A stretch of 64,000 nucleotides of DNA from Bacteroidales bacterium (GCA_009783885.1 WRCN01000008.1:17610-81609), one strand, 5' to 3'; shown: positions 43,771 to 52,459, counted from the first letter of the stretch. Notes: a model not told the origin generated them from the sequence alone. Numbers and translations: made by a program.

Positions 43771-44607
43771 ATGAAACAAGAAATACAGATCTTTGAAGAC
43801 AAAAAAGTTCGTACACTATGGAACGAAACAGAGGAAGAATGGTATTTTTCTCTGATAGATGTAATTAGCATCTTAACTGGAAGTGAAAATCCTCGTCGCT
43901 ATTGGAGCGACCTGAAAATCAAGTTAGAAAAAGAAGGTAGCCAACTGTACGAAAATATCGTACAGTTGAAAATGCTTGCTCATGATGGCAAAATGAGAAT
44001 GACGGATGTTGCTAATTTACAACAACTTTTCCGTATTATACAGTCCATTCCTTCGCCAAAAGCAGAGCCGTTCAAAATATGGATGGCAGAAGTGGCCAAA
44101 CAACGTCTCGACCAACTGCAAGACCCCGAACTGTCTATTGAACAAGCAATGCTCGACTACAAACGGCTCGGTTATTCCGATAGTTGGATTAACCAGCGCC
44201 TAAAAAGCATAGAAATTCGCAAGGATTTAACCGACGAATGGAAAAAACACGGACTAAAAGAAGGTGTACAATTTGCTACCTTAACCGACATTATTACGAA
44301 AACGTGGAGCGGAAAAACTACAAAGGAATATAAACAATTCAAAGGATTGAAAAAAGAAAATTTGCGAGATAATATGACCAATAAAGAATTGGTTTTAAAC
44401 ATGCTCGCAGAACTTTCCACAAAAGAAATTTCGGAAACAACAAGTCCCGAAACAATGGCAGACCACCAAAAAGTAGCACGTCAAGGTGGCGAAGTTGCTA
44501 AAAATGCACGGTTAGAACTTGAACAAAAAACAGGAAAAAAGGTAGTTACGCCTTTGAATGCAAAGCAAAGTCTTTTATTAGATAAAAAAGATTCGCAAGA
44601 GGACTAA
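43771..44607 (+). CDS. BRO-N domain / DinD-like protein
   Basis: 278 aa. The N-terminal about 110 residues form a BRO-N domain as in phage antirepressors: IQIFEDKKVRTLWNETEEEW, YFSLIDVISILTGSENPRRY and WSDLKIKLEKEGSQL. The C-terminal part is like DNA-damage-inducible DinD: HQKVARQGGEVAKNARLELE and QKTGKKVVTPLNAKQ. Common in Bacteroidota as a chromosomal accessory gene; DNA binding is expected for BRO-N, but the biological role is unclear. It has its own promoter and no partner gene. Confidence 0.8.
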   Translation: MKQEIQIFEDKKVRTLWNETEEEWYFSLIDVISILTGSENPRRYWSDLKIKLEKEGSQLYENIVQLKMLAHDGKMRMTDVANLQQLFRIIQSIPSPKAEPFKIWMAEVAKQRLDQLQDPELSIEQAMLDYKRLGYSDSWINQRLKSIEIRKDLTDEWKKHGLKEGVQFATLTDIITKTWSGKTTKEYKQFKGLKKENLRDNMTNKELVLNMLAELSTKEISETTSPETMADHQKVARQGGEVAKNARLELEQKTGKKVVTPLNAKQSLLLDKKDSQED

Positions 44608-44678
44608 TAATTTTGCGCTTCATTTATACTAATTTACTAATTCCCAATTTTTAATTTTCAATTCTCATTTAATTTTCA

Positions 44679-44686
44679 TATCTTTG
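44679..44686 (+). promoter_or_regulatory. Promoter box TATCTTTG
   Basis: 26 nt upstream of the TTG start of the aminotransferase. Confidence 0.75.
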
Positions 44687-44712
44687 TAGTCTCCATTTAA
44701 TTACAAAACCCT

Positions 44713-45897
44713 TTGAACTCATCTGCACTTTTCAAACGCTATCTCGCACAAACCTCCAACTTCACACCATTTATTGTGGATGTGGAACGTGCAGAAGGTG
44801 TGTATATTTGGGATAAATCCGAAAAAAAATACTTGGATTTCACTTCGGGAATGTGTGCCAATAATTTGGGAAACCGTCATCCAAAAGTAATTTCAGCTAT
44901 CGAAAGTCAATTGCAAAAATTCTCTTATACCATGGTTTACGGCGAGTTTATTCAACAACCGCAAATTGATTTTGCGGAAAAAATTTGTTCGCTGTTGCCG
45001 GGAAATTTGCAACAATTGTTTTATGTCAATTCCGGGTCCGAAGCCATCGAAGGCGCCATAAAATTGGCTCGTTTAAACAATAGTCGTTCGGAAATTATCA
45101 GTTTCAAAAATTCGTATCACGGTAGTACGATGGGCGCCATGAGCGTGCTCGGCAATGAAAGTTATCGCAGTTTGTTTCAACCCATGTTGCCCGATACCAA
45201 ACTTTTGGAGTTTAACAACGTCGAGCAACTTTCGGAAATCACCGAAAAAACGTGCTGTGTCATCACCGAAGTCATTCGTTCCGGTGCTGGTATGGAACTT
45301 CCAAATCCAGCATTTTTACAGGCTTTGCGAAGTCGTTGCAACGAAACGGGTGCACTCTTGATTTTCGACGAAATCCAAACCGGTTTAGGACGCACAGGAA
45401 AATTATTTGCATTCGAACATTACAATGTTGTTCCCGATATTTTATGTATCGCCAAAAGCATGGGCGGAGGAATGCCGATTGGTGCTTTTGTTTCATCGGT
45501 TGAACGTATGGATAGATTAAACAACGGACATCCACTACTCGGACATGCTACCACATTTGGCGGACATCCTGTGTCGTGTGCAGCAGGTTTAGCGTCGCTT
45601 GAAATCATTGCAAATCCTGAGTTTTTAGAGCAAGTTAATCGCAATGGAGAATTAATTCGCCACTATTTTCAACATCCCGAAATTAAAGAAATTCGAGGCA
45701 AAGGGCAATTTTTAGCAGTTGAATTAAAGAACCCGAAACGCATCGAAGACGTTGTTACCTATTGCGCAAACAACGGATTACTCCTACTTTGGTTGTTGTT
45801 CAATTACCAATCGTTGGCGCTCACTCCGCCACTCATTATCACAGAAGACCAAATCAAAGAAGCCTCCGAAATTTTCAAAAACGCACTAACCGAATGA
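44713..45897 (+). CDS. Class III PLP aminotransferase
   Basis: 394 aa, start TTG at 44713. Fold-type I aminotransferase of the acetylornithine/GABA type. YVNSGSEAIEGAIKLAR, SYHGSTMGAMSV, IFDEIQTGLGRTG (Asp binding the PLP nitrogen) and CIAKSMGGGMPIGAFVSS (Lys forming the Schiff base) are all present, then GHATTFGGHPVSCAAGLASL. Substrate cannot be read; arginine biosynthetic neighbours are absent. Its stop codon overlaps the next gene (ATGA). Confidence 0.88.
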   Translation: MNSSALFKRYLAQTSNFTPFIVDVERAEGVYIWDKSEKKYLDFTSGMCANNLGNRHPKVISAIESQLQKFSYTMVYGEFIQQPQIDFAEKICSLLPGNLQQLFYVNSGSEAIEGAIKLARLNNSRSEIISFKNSYHGSTMGAMSVLGNESYRSLFQPMLPDTKLLEFNNVEQLSEITEKTCCVITEVIRSGAGMELPNPAFLQALRSRCNETGALLIFDEIQTGLGRTGKLFAFEHYNVVPDILCIAKSMGGGMPIGAFVSSVERMDRLNNGHPLLGHATTFGGHPVSCAAGLASLEIIANPEFLEQVNRNGELIRHYFQHPEIKEIRGKGQFLAVELKNPKRIEDVVTYCANNGLLLLWLLFNYQSLALTPPLIITEDQIKEASEIFKNALTE

Positions 45898-46871
45898 AAG
45901 AGCATAAAGTATCCAATTTGCGAAAAATTAAACTTTCCATCAATAAAATCAGCCACTTTTTCACAGTAAAAATTTGGGAGGTTTCGGCACATACAGGTGT
46001 GTCCGCCTTCAAAAAAGGATGGTATAAAATCAGTCGGATTTTAAGTATTGCTATTGAAAAATTCTCAGAAAATCACTGCTCTGCAAGAGCTTCCGATTTG
46101 ACTTATTATACGCTTTTTGCGATTGTTCCATTTTTTGCAATTGCTTACGGAGTTGCAATTTTACTGGGTATGGAAACCCATTTGAACGCACAGATTTATT
46201 CGGCATTAGGCGAACAAGGTGTACTCAGCGAAAAATTAATAGAATTTGCACAAAAAACCATTTCGGAAACCCGAGGCGGGCTCATTACAATAATTGCTTC
46301 GACGTTTTTTCTTTGGTCAATTTTCTCCATGCTCAGCAATATCGAAGCAACCATGAACAAAATTTGGAATGTTCATAAGCAACGAAAATTTATACGGCGC
46401 ATGCTGGGTTTTCTTTTGTTCATTCTTATCGGACCTACTTTGCTTGTACTCGGTTCTGCTGCAAATATCTTTATTTCGGCAAATATCATTAATTTCTTTC
46501 CCGAAGTTCTCCAAGAATCGTTGAATTTTCTGACCAGTTTTCTCGTACCGATCAGTATTTTTTCCATTCTGTTTTTTATAATTTACCAAAGCACGCCTAA
46601 CCGATCAATTAGACCTCGATCATCTTTTTTTGCCGCAATCATTGCCGGTACAGCATTCCAATTTTTACAGTATTATTACTTCAACATTCAAATGTCAATC
46701 TCTGCTTACAATAGCATTTACGGTAGTTTTGCCGCATTACCATTACTGTTAATTTGGTTAAGATTGAGTTGGATCATTGTTTTATTCGGCGCAGAATTGG
46801 CGTACGGAATTGAACACGAACGCGGTTTTATCGCTTCTCGACAATCTCGTCAACCATCCCGTAAGCCTTAG
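45894..46871 (+). CDS. YihY/BrkB family membrane protein
   Basis: 325 aa from ATG 45894, overlapping the aminotransferase stop by 4 bp. Six membrane segments of the YihY family, formerly annotated as ribonuclease BN; function as inner-membrane transporter or structural protein is not settled. FSENHCSARASDLTYYTLFA, IVPFFAIAYGVAILLG, NIEATMNKIWNV and YNSIYGSFAALPLLLIWL are signatures. Its 3' end overlaps the convergent clpP by 44 bp. Confidence 0.88.
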   Translation: MKEHKVSNLRKIKLSINKISHFFTVKIWEVSAHTGVSAFKKGWYKISRILSIAIEKFSENHCSARASDLTYYTLFAIVPFFAIAYGVAILLGMETHLNAQIYSALGEQGVLSEKLIEFAQKTISETRGGLITIIASTFFLWSIFSMLSNIEATMNKIWNVHKQRKFIRRMLGFLLFILIGPTLLVLGSAANIFISANIINFFPEVLQESLNFLTSFLVPISIFSILFFIIYQSTPNRSIRPRSSFFAAIIAGTAFQFLQYYYFNIQMSISAYNSIYGSFAALPLLLIWLRLSWIIVLFGAELAYGIEHERGFIASRQSRQPSRKP

Positions 46872-47502
46872 CTTCTTCGGCATTCATCCAGAAATCGCGA
46901 TCGCCGTCGGCAACCACTTTTTCGTAAGGTTGTCCGGTGTGATGAGCAATAATTTCGTACAATTCTTTCTTCATTTTTTGAATTTCACGAGCAGCGATTT
47001 CAATGTCCGAAGCCTGACCTTGCGCACCTCCCAAAGGCTGATGAATCATCACTCGCGAGTGTTTTAACGACGAACGTTTGTTAGGCGCACCTGCACACAA
47101 CAACACTGCTCCCATCGAAGCTGCCATGCCGGTACAAATCGTTTCGATCTGCGGCGAAATAATTTGCATCGTGTCGTAAATACCCAATCCCGAATGAACG
47201 GCACCACCAGGCGAATTGATATAAATCTTGATGTCGCGACTTGTATCTGCTGATTGCAAAAACAACAGCTGCGCTTGAATAATATTCGCTACATCATCGT
47301 AAATCGGAACACCCAAAAAGATGATACGTTCCATCATCAAACGTGAAAACACGTCCATTTGTGCAACGTTCAACTGACGTTCTTCGATAATGGTTGGTGA
47401 AATATAATTGCTCGAAATGGATTCGAAACGGTGTAATGCCAAACTGCTGATACCGGCGTGTTTTGTGGCGTAATTTCGGAATTCTTGGCTGCTTTTGTTC
47501 AT
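46828..47502 (-). CDS. clpP: ATP-dependent Clp protease proteolytic subunit
   Basis: 224 aa. Serine protease of the ClpXP/ClpAP degradation machine. Catalytic Ser in CTGMAASMGAVLLCAGAPNK, His in KHSRVMIHQPLGG and Asp in GDRDFWMNAEEAKAYGMVDE. About 30 extra N-terminal residues precede the usual start of the mature protein and may be a propeptide. Downstream of the trigger factor gene as in many bacteria, but clpX does not follow; instead the gene runs into the tail of the convergent YihY gene. Confidence 0.95.
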   Translation of the reverse strand: MNKSSQEFRNYATKHAGISSLALHRFESISSNYISPTIIEERQLNVAQMDVFSRLMMERIIFLGVPIYDDVANIIQAQLLFLQSADTSRDIKIYINSPGGAVHSGLGIYDTMQIISPQIETICTGMAASMGAVLLCAGAPNKRSSLKHSRVMIHQPLGGAQGQASDIEIAAREIQKMKKELYEIIAHHTGQPYEKVVADGDRDFWMNAEEAKAYGMVDEIVEKR

Positions 47503-47520
47503 TTGGTTTTGGATTTTGGA

Positions 47521-47577
47521 TTGGGCGTTTCAACTTCGCTCAACGACCAATCGGTGGCTGAGCGAAGTCGAAGCCAC
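47521..47577. repeat. Dispersed imperfect palindrome (tig-clpP spacer)
   Basis: ttgggcgtttcaacttcgct, then caacgaccaatcggtggctg and agcgaagtcgaagccac. Same family as 22275-22350; it abuts the trigger factor stop codon. Confidence 0.8.
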
Positions 47578-48714
47578 TTATTCACTTATTTCTTTTTTTT
47601 CTGTTTTCTTTTTCGCCTTTTTCTCTACTTTTTCCTCTGCTTTTTCGGCTTTGTCATGCTCTTTTTTCAGCATGTCTACGTAATCGTCGAAATCTATTTT
47701 TTTGTTGGAAATTTTCAATTCGGCACGCAAAACATCTGAAACTTTCATGTCGTAAACCATATCATAAACCTGTTTGGTTTCTTTCTGATTTTCCATCATC
47801 GTTTCTGCAAATTGGTCAATGCGTTTGCGACCCTCTTCATCCTCCGGAATTGGGAAATACTGCGAAACCACGTGATTGATGTAATAGTCTTTCACATCAT
47901 TTCGATCTACTTTAATATCGTGCGATTTGATGATTTTGGCTTCAATCAACTGCCATTTCAACATGTTGCGATATTTGTCGTAATCGGTATTGATTTGCTC
48001 TTGCGTGAGGTCTTTTTCGCGATTGGAAACAAACAGCCAACGTTTCAGAAAATCGTCTGGCAATTCGAAATCTGTGCCTTCCACAACGGCTTGGATAGCG
48101 TCTTGCGTGAATTTACGATCGGCTTGTTGCTGATACATTCTTTCGCCTTCTTTGCGAATACGCTCGCGCAATTCTTTTTCGGATTTTACGTTACCTTCTC
48201 CATAAACTTTATCGAACAGGTCTTGGTTCAGTTCGGCAGGTTTGCCGTCTTCGCCTTTGAAACGTTCGATCAAATTGTCAACGGATTTTTGAACCATGTC
48301 ATCTCCAACAGAAATTTCATAATTGGTTACTTTAATTTTAGGTAAATCTAATTCAAATTCGGGTGCAACAGCGATTTCAAAATGGAACGTAAAGTCTTTT
48401 GCATGGTCGAAATCTGCTACTTCGTTATCTTCGGCAGGAATGGGTTGTCCCAAAACTTCCAATTTATTATCCTCAATATGTTTGTTCATCGCATCCGACA
48501 AAAGTTTGTTCACTTCATCAACCAATACCGCTTTTCCATACATTTTTTGAACCATTCCAAACGGTACTTTTCCTGGACGAAATCCCGGAATATTGGCTTT
48601 TTGCTGGTAGCCGGTCAACGTTTTTTTGACTTGCGCTTGATAATCTTGTTCTGCAACTTCAATCGTCAATTTTGACGTGAGGTCGGTTAATTTTTCTTGT
48701 TTTACGTTCATCAT
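47578..48714 (-). CDS. tig: Trigger factor lacking the PPIase domain
   Basis: 378 aa, against about 430-450 in most bacteria. Ribosome-bound chaperone. The N-terminal ribosome-binding domain is intact with the signature PGFRPGKVPFGMVQKMYG. Around residue 155-170 the sequence passes from QKSVDNLIERFKGEDGKPAE directly to LNQDLFDKVYGEGNVKSEKE, the start of the C-terminal substrate-binding arm; the FKBP-like prolyl isomerase domain normally in between is missing. The C-terminal end is a Lys/Glu-rich tail. Promoter box on the minus strand at 48732-48739. Confidence 0.9.
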   Translation of the reverse strand: MMNVKQEKLTDLTSKLTIEVAEQDYQAQVKKTLTGYQQKANIPGFRPGKVPFGMVQKMYGKAVLVDEVNKLLSDAMNKHIEDNKLEVLGQPIPAEDNEVADFDHAKDFTFHFEIAVAPEFELDLPKIKVTNYEISVGDDMVQKSVDNLIERFKGEDGKPAELNQDLFDKVYGEGNVKSEKELRERIRKEGERMYQQQADRKFTQDAIQAVVEGTDFELPDDFLKRWLFVSNREKDLTQEQINTDYDKYRNMLKWQLIEAKIIKSHDIKVDRNDVKDYYINHVVSQYFPIPEDEEGRKRIDQFAETMMENQKETKQVYDMVYDMKVSDVLRAELKISNKKIDFDDYVDMLKKEHDKAEKAEEKVEKKAKKKTEKKEISE

Positions 48715-48731
48715 TAATATAGTTTTAGGTG

Positions 48732-48739
48732 CAAAGGTA
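48732..48739 (-). promoter_or_regulatory. Promoter box TACCTTTG for tig
   Basis: Minus strand TTTGTACCTTTGCACC, 17 nt upstream of the ATG; divergent from the ftsE-like promoter. Confidence 0.8.
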
Positions 48740-48803
48740 CAAAAAATAAATCAAAAATCCAAAATCGAAAATCGAAAATGTTGCTTAAATCAAAAAAAAC
48801 TCT

Positions 48804-48811
48804 TATCTTTG
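48804..48811 (+). promoter_or_regulatory. Promoter box TATCTTTG
   Basis: 27 nt upstream of the ATG at 48839 of the FtsE-like gene; excludes the longer upstream reading. Confidence 0.8.
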
Positions 48812-48838
48812 CAAACAGAATTAGTTATAGATACCAAA

Positions 48839-49507
48839 ATGAGCATAATTAAAACCTCCGCCCTAAACGTCTATCAAAAAGACAATCTCGTTCTTTCCGA
48901 TGTGAATATCGAAGTTCACCCCGGCGAATTTGTTTATCTTATTGGAAAAACAGGAACCGGAAAAAGTTCGTTGCTTCGAGCATTTTATGCCGACATTCCG
49001 GTGAATGAAGGCGAAGCGGAAATTGCAGGTTTCAATTTAAAACAAATTTGCAAAAAACAAATTCCGTTTTTGCGTCGAAAATTGGGAATCGTGTTTCAAG
49101 ATTTTCAATTATTATCCGACAGAAATGTTCGAAAAAATTTAGAATTTATTCTGCAATCTACCGGCTGGAAAAATCAAAATGAAATCGACGAACGCATCAA
49201 CGATGTGCTTTCAAAAGTTGGTTTAGAAACCAAATCTTACAAAATGCCACATCAACTTTCGGGTGGCGAACAACAGCGTGTTGGAATCGCTCGCGCACTT
49301 TTGAACGATCCCGAAATTATTTTAGCCGACGAACCAACGGGCAATTTAGATCCCGATACCTCCGAAGAAATCATCCAACTCTTGATTCAAATTTCGAAAA
49401 CAGGACGCGCTGTAATCGTTGCCACGCACGACTTTATCATGATCAGTAAATTTCCGTCGCGAATTTTAGTTTGCGATCATGGGAAGGTTTTGCATCAGCA
49501 ACTTTAG
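48839..49507 (+). CDS. ftsE: FtsE-like ABC transporter ATPase
   Basis: 222 aa. Walker [17 protein letters not shown]-loop [17 protein letters not shown], signature [18 protein letters not shown], Walker [14 protein letters not shown]-loop VATHD. Size and DFQLL-D-NV pattern fit FtsE, which with FtsX controls cell-wall hydrolases at the septum; MacB/LolD-type ATPases are the alternative, as no ftsX is adjacent. Confidence 0.8.
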   Translation: MSIIKTSALNVYQKDNLVLSDVNIEVHPGEFVYLIGKTGTGKSSLLRAFYADIPVNEGEAEIAGFNLKQICKKQIPFLRRKLGIVFQDFQLLSDRNVRKNLEFILQSTGWKNQNEIDERINDVLSKVGLETKSYKMPHQLSGGEQQRVGIARALLNDPEIILADEPTGNLDPDTSEEIIQLLIQISKTGRAVIVATHDFIMISKFPSRILVCDHGKVLHQQL

Positions 49508-49600
49508 GAATTAGGGCTTTCCATTCCGTATTGGAAAGACAGGCTCTTGTAAATGTTGAAAAATCAGAGTTAGAAATTTTGTTATTTCAAAAATAATTTG

Positions 49601-49608
49601 TATCTTTG
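49601..49608 (+). promoter_or_regulatory. Promoter box TATCTTTG of a small RNA
   Basis: TTG at 49579-49581, 19-nt spacer, then TATCTTTG: a full-consensus promoter with no ORF behind it. Confidence 0.8.
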
Positions 49609-49611
49609 CAA

Positions 49612-49684
49612 TGTCGGATTGACAAAAACAAAGCCGTTAAGAAGCGACGAGAGTCTGCGACCCGTAAACTTAACGGCTTTTTTA
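49612..49684 (+). ncRNA. Promoter-driven small RNA convergent with BECR gene 2
   Basis: About 70 nt. Starts near 49614 and ends in the terminator whose 11-bp perfect stem AAGCCGTTAAG/CTTAACGGCTT (49631-49679) encloses 27 nt (agcgacgagagtctgcgacc plus cgtaa) and is followed by six T. The last base touches the BECR gene stop at 49685. It could simply be the terminator region of the BECR gene with a chance promoter, but the promoter is at full consensus. Confidence 0.6.
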
Positions 49685-50122
49685 TTACCATCGATTAATT
49701 TCTTGTACATAGTGGAATTTTCCACCATTTGTGACTTGAATTACAAGATGAATAAATTCTGTTTTTTTATCAATTTTAACCTTTACCTTGAAATTTAAAT
49801 AGCCAATAACATCAATCGGGTCTGTTGTTTTTCTTTCGCCCCAATTGCTATATTTGGCGTATTCAATCATTTTATCCAATATCTCAACTAAACATTTTTT
49901 CTTTGGATAAATACCTGTTCCGAAACTTGATTTTCGTGCACCTCTTTGATTAAATTTAACACAAATACCAAGATGTTGATTGATTACATTCTTTTTTCCT
50001 TTGTAGTGTTTGCAGTAATAATCAAAAATCTTTTGTCGTGATTCATATACGGATAATGTTTCCCATTCATCGGTATGAACTTCGGGAATAATGGTTTGTT
50101 TGTACTTTTTTGCTTTTTTCAT
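49685..50122 (-). CDS. BECR-fold nuclease-like protein (toxin-like) 2
   Basis: 145 aa. SVYESRQKIFDYYCKHYKGK, then NVINQHLGICVKFNQRGARK, then PKKKCLVEILDKMIEYAKYS, and the C-terminal strands KVKVKIDKKTEFIHLVIQV and GKFHYVQEIN resemble LPD3/PBECR-type Barnase-EndoU-ColicinE5/D-RelE domains of phages and mobile elements. No partner ORF. The upstream region 50145-50229 has the same ends as the element before BECR gene 1, and a small RNA converges on its 3' end. Confidence 0.5.
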   Translation of the reverse strand: MKKAKKYKQTIIPEVHTDEWETLSVYESRQKIFDYYCKHYKGKKNVINQHLGICVKFNQRGARKSSFGTGIYPKKKCLVEILDKMIEYAKYSNWGERKTTDPIDVIGYLNFKVKVKIDKKTEFIHLVIQVTNGGKFHYVQEINRW

Positions 50123-50144
50123 GTTTTTTGTTTTTAGGTTTCTA

Positions 50145-50229
50145 CACTATATAACGCTCAACTTCCCATTTTCGTATACAAAGTGCCTAAAAAAATGCTA
50201 AATTGTTAATAAATTGTCGAGTTATTAAC
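50145..50229 (-). repeat. Inverted-repeat element B, attC-like, upstream of BECR gene 2
   Basis: Minus strand begins GTTAATAACTCG and ends GAGCGTTATATAGTG. Pairing blocks nested inside: AAC/GTT, CAATTT/AAGTTG, CATTTT/AAAATG. Shares both ends and internal TATACGAAAAT with 33005-33075. Confidence 0.65.
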
Positions 50230-50296
50230 ATTTTTCATGTGATAAGCCAAAATAAAAAAATAATGTAAGCCCGCATTTTCATGTACGAAAATAAAC

Positions 50297-50321
50297 GACC
50301 CTGCATTTTTAGTGCAGGGTC
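50297..50321 (-). terminator. Hairpin downstream of the DUF262 gene
   Basis: ACCCTGCA/TGCAGGGT stem with a short loop; only a weak T-rich tail on the minus strand. Confidence 0.5.
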
Positions 50322-50348
50322 TAATCATATTTTATCTTTTTTTACGCC

Positions 50349-50373
50349 GTCATTCCCGCGAAGGCGGGAATCC
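50349..50373. repeat. REP-like GTCATTCCCGCGAAGGCGGG unit
   Basis: CATTCCCGCgaaGGCGGGAAT hairpin, the widespread extragenic palindrome type, behind the DUF262 gene. Confidence 0.8.
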
Positions 50374-50417
50374 CCAAACGATTGGAGTTCTCCTTAAAGC
50401 AAAGGTGCGATTTTATT

Positions 50418-52082
50418 TTACCCAAAATTTAATACCTTATTATAAATCAATTCTGCAAGAAATTTAGTTCGATTTGCAGGAATAAATTCCTTGCCCTGAT
50501 ATCGTTCTACAAATTTGCGTGGACACATCAGAGCTGATTCATTGTAAATTTCATATTTTTCTTCTATAGGTTTATCCGCACAACGACGATTTAAATTACT
50601 TTCTAAAAGAAATAGATTCCCAATTTGAGCATTGTTAACCCCCTCGCTATCAGGAAGAATATGCTCAATGGTAACATCCATATTTACACTCCGTCCTGAA
50701 ATATATTTTTCAATAAGTTCCAACACTAACTTGCAACGTTCTTTGACCTTTGGATCTTGATATATTTCCCACCTATTTGAATATCCTACATTTTTGAAAG
50801 AGTTTGTAAATAATTCCAAGGTAGGTAATTTTGCTTTTAACGATCTGACACATTCGTCCAATTTGTCGGCGGAATATTCATTCTCTATCAAATATGCGTA
50901 TTTATGTACAGTATCACTCAGTTTATTTGAACCTTCTTCACCGATAATTTTATAACATATAAAAAACCGATATAAAAATTCCAAAATAGACACATATGTT
51001 TGTTCGTCTATATTTCCGTTTGCACGTTGGTTCATTATACTAAGTATGAGTGGACGAAATAATTCTACCCGACTGCTTTTGAAAAAAGAAAAGATTTCAT
51101 ATTCAACTAGATTGTCTTGTTCTGGAACAAGCATTTTTGAGTAATAAGATGATTTTAATCTTATGTCGTCAAGTAGCCTACCTACCTCACGCCCTTTAGT
51201 TGCAAGCTGTATCGATTTATAAATACTACTATCTTTTTTCTTTTGATTGTTGTAGTTGTATTTGTGTATGGCGTAATGTCTCAAAAAAGACTGAATACCT
51301 TTTATTAAATTAGTTTCTATTTCTTCCCAAAGTCGCTTTGCAACATCACGTCGTTCTATTGGTTGCAGATATCGCAAAATGTAATTTTTTAGCAACTCAT
51401 GATCTTCTAAATCCAAACCACGAGCATTTAAAATCTCAAAAATAGTATAAGAATCTTCTTCTGATGTTGCGATGATATCAACATAACTAATCCCTATCAA
51501 AGCATTGCGTATTTGTAATAATTTTTCTGAATTTACGCCATCCAACTTTTCTGCAAAAAACTTGAAAGCACTTATTATATTTTTATCTTTAGATAAAGAA
51601 ACAGAACACAAATCTGCGAATACAGAAATGCTTTTCCCCATTAACTCTTCTTGCCCAACCTCAAGCACAGCATTCAGCATTTTGGGAAGTGTTAGATGAT
51701 GTTCAGGATAAACTATTTCACGAGATCTACTTTTATTGTCCGTTGCTAGTAGATGTTTTTGAGTTCCTCCAAAATCATCTATTAAACCTCTTTTTTTCAT
51801 CGTATACATTATAGCAATTAAAAAAATGGTTAATGTGAGAATCCTCTGTTGTCCGTCAATAATGGTATATTTCGATAACCCATCTTCTTGACCTTCGTCT
51901 TTTAATACAATGCTCCCAATAAAATGAGACGTTGCTTGATTATCTGCAACAAGTAGTATATCATCGTAGATGTCAATCCAATTTTGCTGTTCCCAAACAT
52001 ATCTACGCTGATTTCTAGGTACGCAATAGATCGCATCATTTAACAATTTACCAATAGTCTTTTCTTTTGCTTCGAATGCCAT
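50418..52082 (-). CDS. DUF262/DUF1524 (GmrSD-type) protein
   Basis: 554 aa. N-terminal DUF262 (GmrS-like, ParB/Srx fold) with YCVPRNQRRYVWEQQNWIDI and the IDGQQR nucleotide-handling motif (YTIIDGQQRILTLTIFLIA). Helical middle with FEILNARGLDLEDHELLKN. C-terminal DUF1524 with the HNH-like motif TIEHILPDSEG followed by IGNLFLLESNLN. Single-chain fusions of this type act as type IV restriction enzymes on modified DNA (GmrSD, BrxU), so antiphage defence is the likely role. A frameshifted short ORF stands between it and the probable promoter. Confidence 0.85.
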   Translation of the reverse strand: MAFEAKEKTIGKLLNDAIYCVPRNQRRYVWEQQNWIDIYDDILLVADNQATSHFIGSIVLKDEGQEDGLSKYTIIDGQQRILTLTIFLIAIMYTMKKRGLIDDFGGTQKHLLATDNKSRSREIVYPEHHLTLPKMLNAVLEVGQEELMGKSISVFADLCSVSLSKDKNIISAFKFFAEKLDGVNSEKLLQIRNALIGISYVDIIATSEEDSYTIFEILNARGLDLEDHELLKNYILRYLQPIERRDVAKRLWEEIETNLIKGIQSFLRHYAIHKYNYNNQKKKDSSIYKSIQLATKGREVGRLLDDIRLKSSYYSKMLVPEQDNLVEYEIFSFFKSSRVELFRPLILSIMNQRANGNIDEQTYVSILEFLYRFFICYKIIGEEGSNKLSDTVHKYAYLIENEYSADKLDECVRSLKAKLPTLELFTNSFKNVGYSNRWEIYQDPKVKERCKLVLELIEKYISGRSVNMDVTIEHILPDSEGVNNAQIGNLFLLESNLNRRCADKPIEEKYEIYNESALMCPRKFVERYQGKEFIPANRTKFLAELIYNKVLNFG

Positions 52083-52109
52083 TTTTATCTTTTTTTTAAG
52101 TTTATATTT

Positions 52110-52254
52110 CTATTTCAAAAAACCAAGTTCATAAACCATCAGGCGCAGTTTCTCCGTCAAATTTTCATAAGCACTTTTTAAATGCATTGAAGTTTACAAG
52201 CGGAAAATCACTACTCTCGTTTTGGGCAGTTTGGAGTTGTTGAAATAATTTCAT
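52110..52254 (-). pseudogene. Frameshifted short ORF upstream of the DUF262 gene
   Basis: Minus strand ATG at 52254 gives MKLFQQLQTAQNESSDFPLV and NFNAFKKCL, then stop at 52165. A shift at the AAAAA run near 52176 opens LKSAYENLTEKLRLMVYELG and FLK ending at 52110. The promoter-like TATTTTTG lies upstream (52276-52283). Parent protein not recognised. The rest of the 52083-52459 gap is AT-rich with no other gene. Confidence 0.45.
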
Positions 52255-52444
52255 GGTTTACCAAATAACAATTTGCAAAAATACGAAAAAATTTGAATAT
52301 AACAAAGCGATGTTTTCAAAGATTTTTTTCAATCAAAAAACAAAAAATAAAAACCAAAAATCACATAAACGTTATTAACAATTTTGTGCTTTTTTCTGTT
52401 AATAATTTTTTCATCATACAACATTTAGGTTGAATAAAAAAATG

Positions 52445-52452
52445 TAACTTTG
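52445..52452 (+). promoter_or_regulatory. Promoter box TAACTTTG, start codon only 7 nt downstream
   Basis: The debranching enzyme ATG at 52460 falls near the expected transcription start, so the mRNA is probably leaderless or almost so. Confidence 0.75.
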
Positions 52453-52459
52453 CATCATC

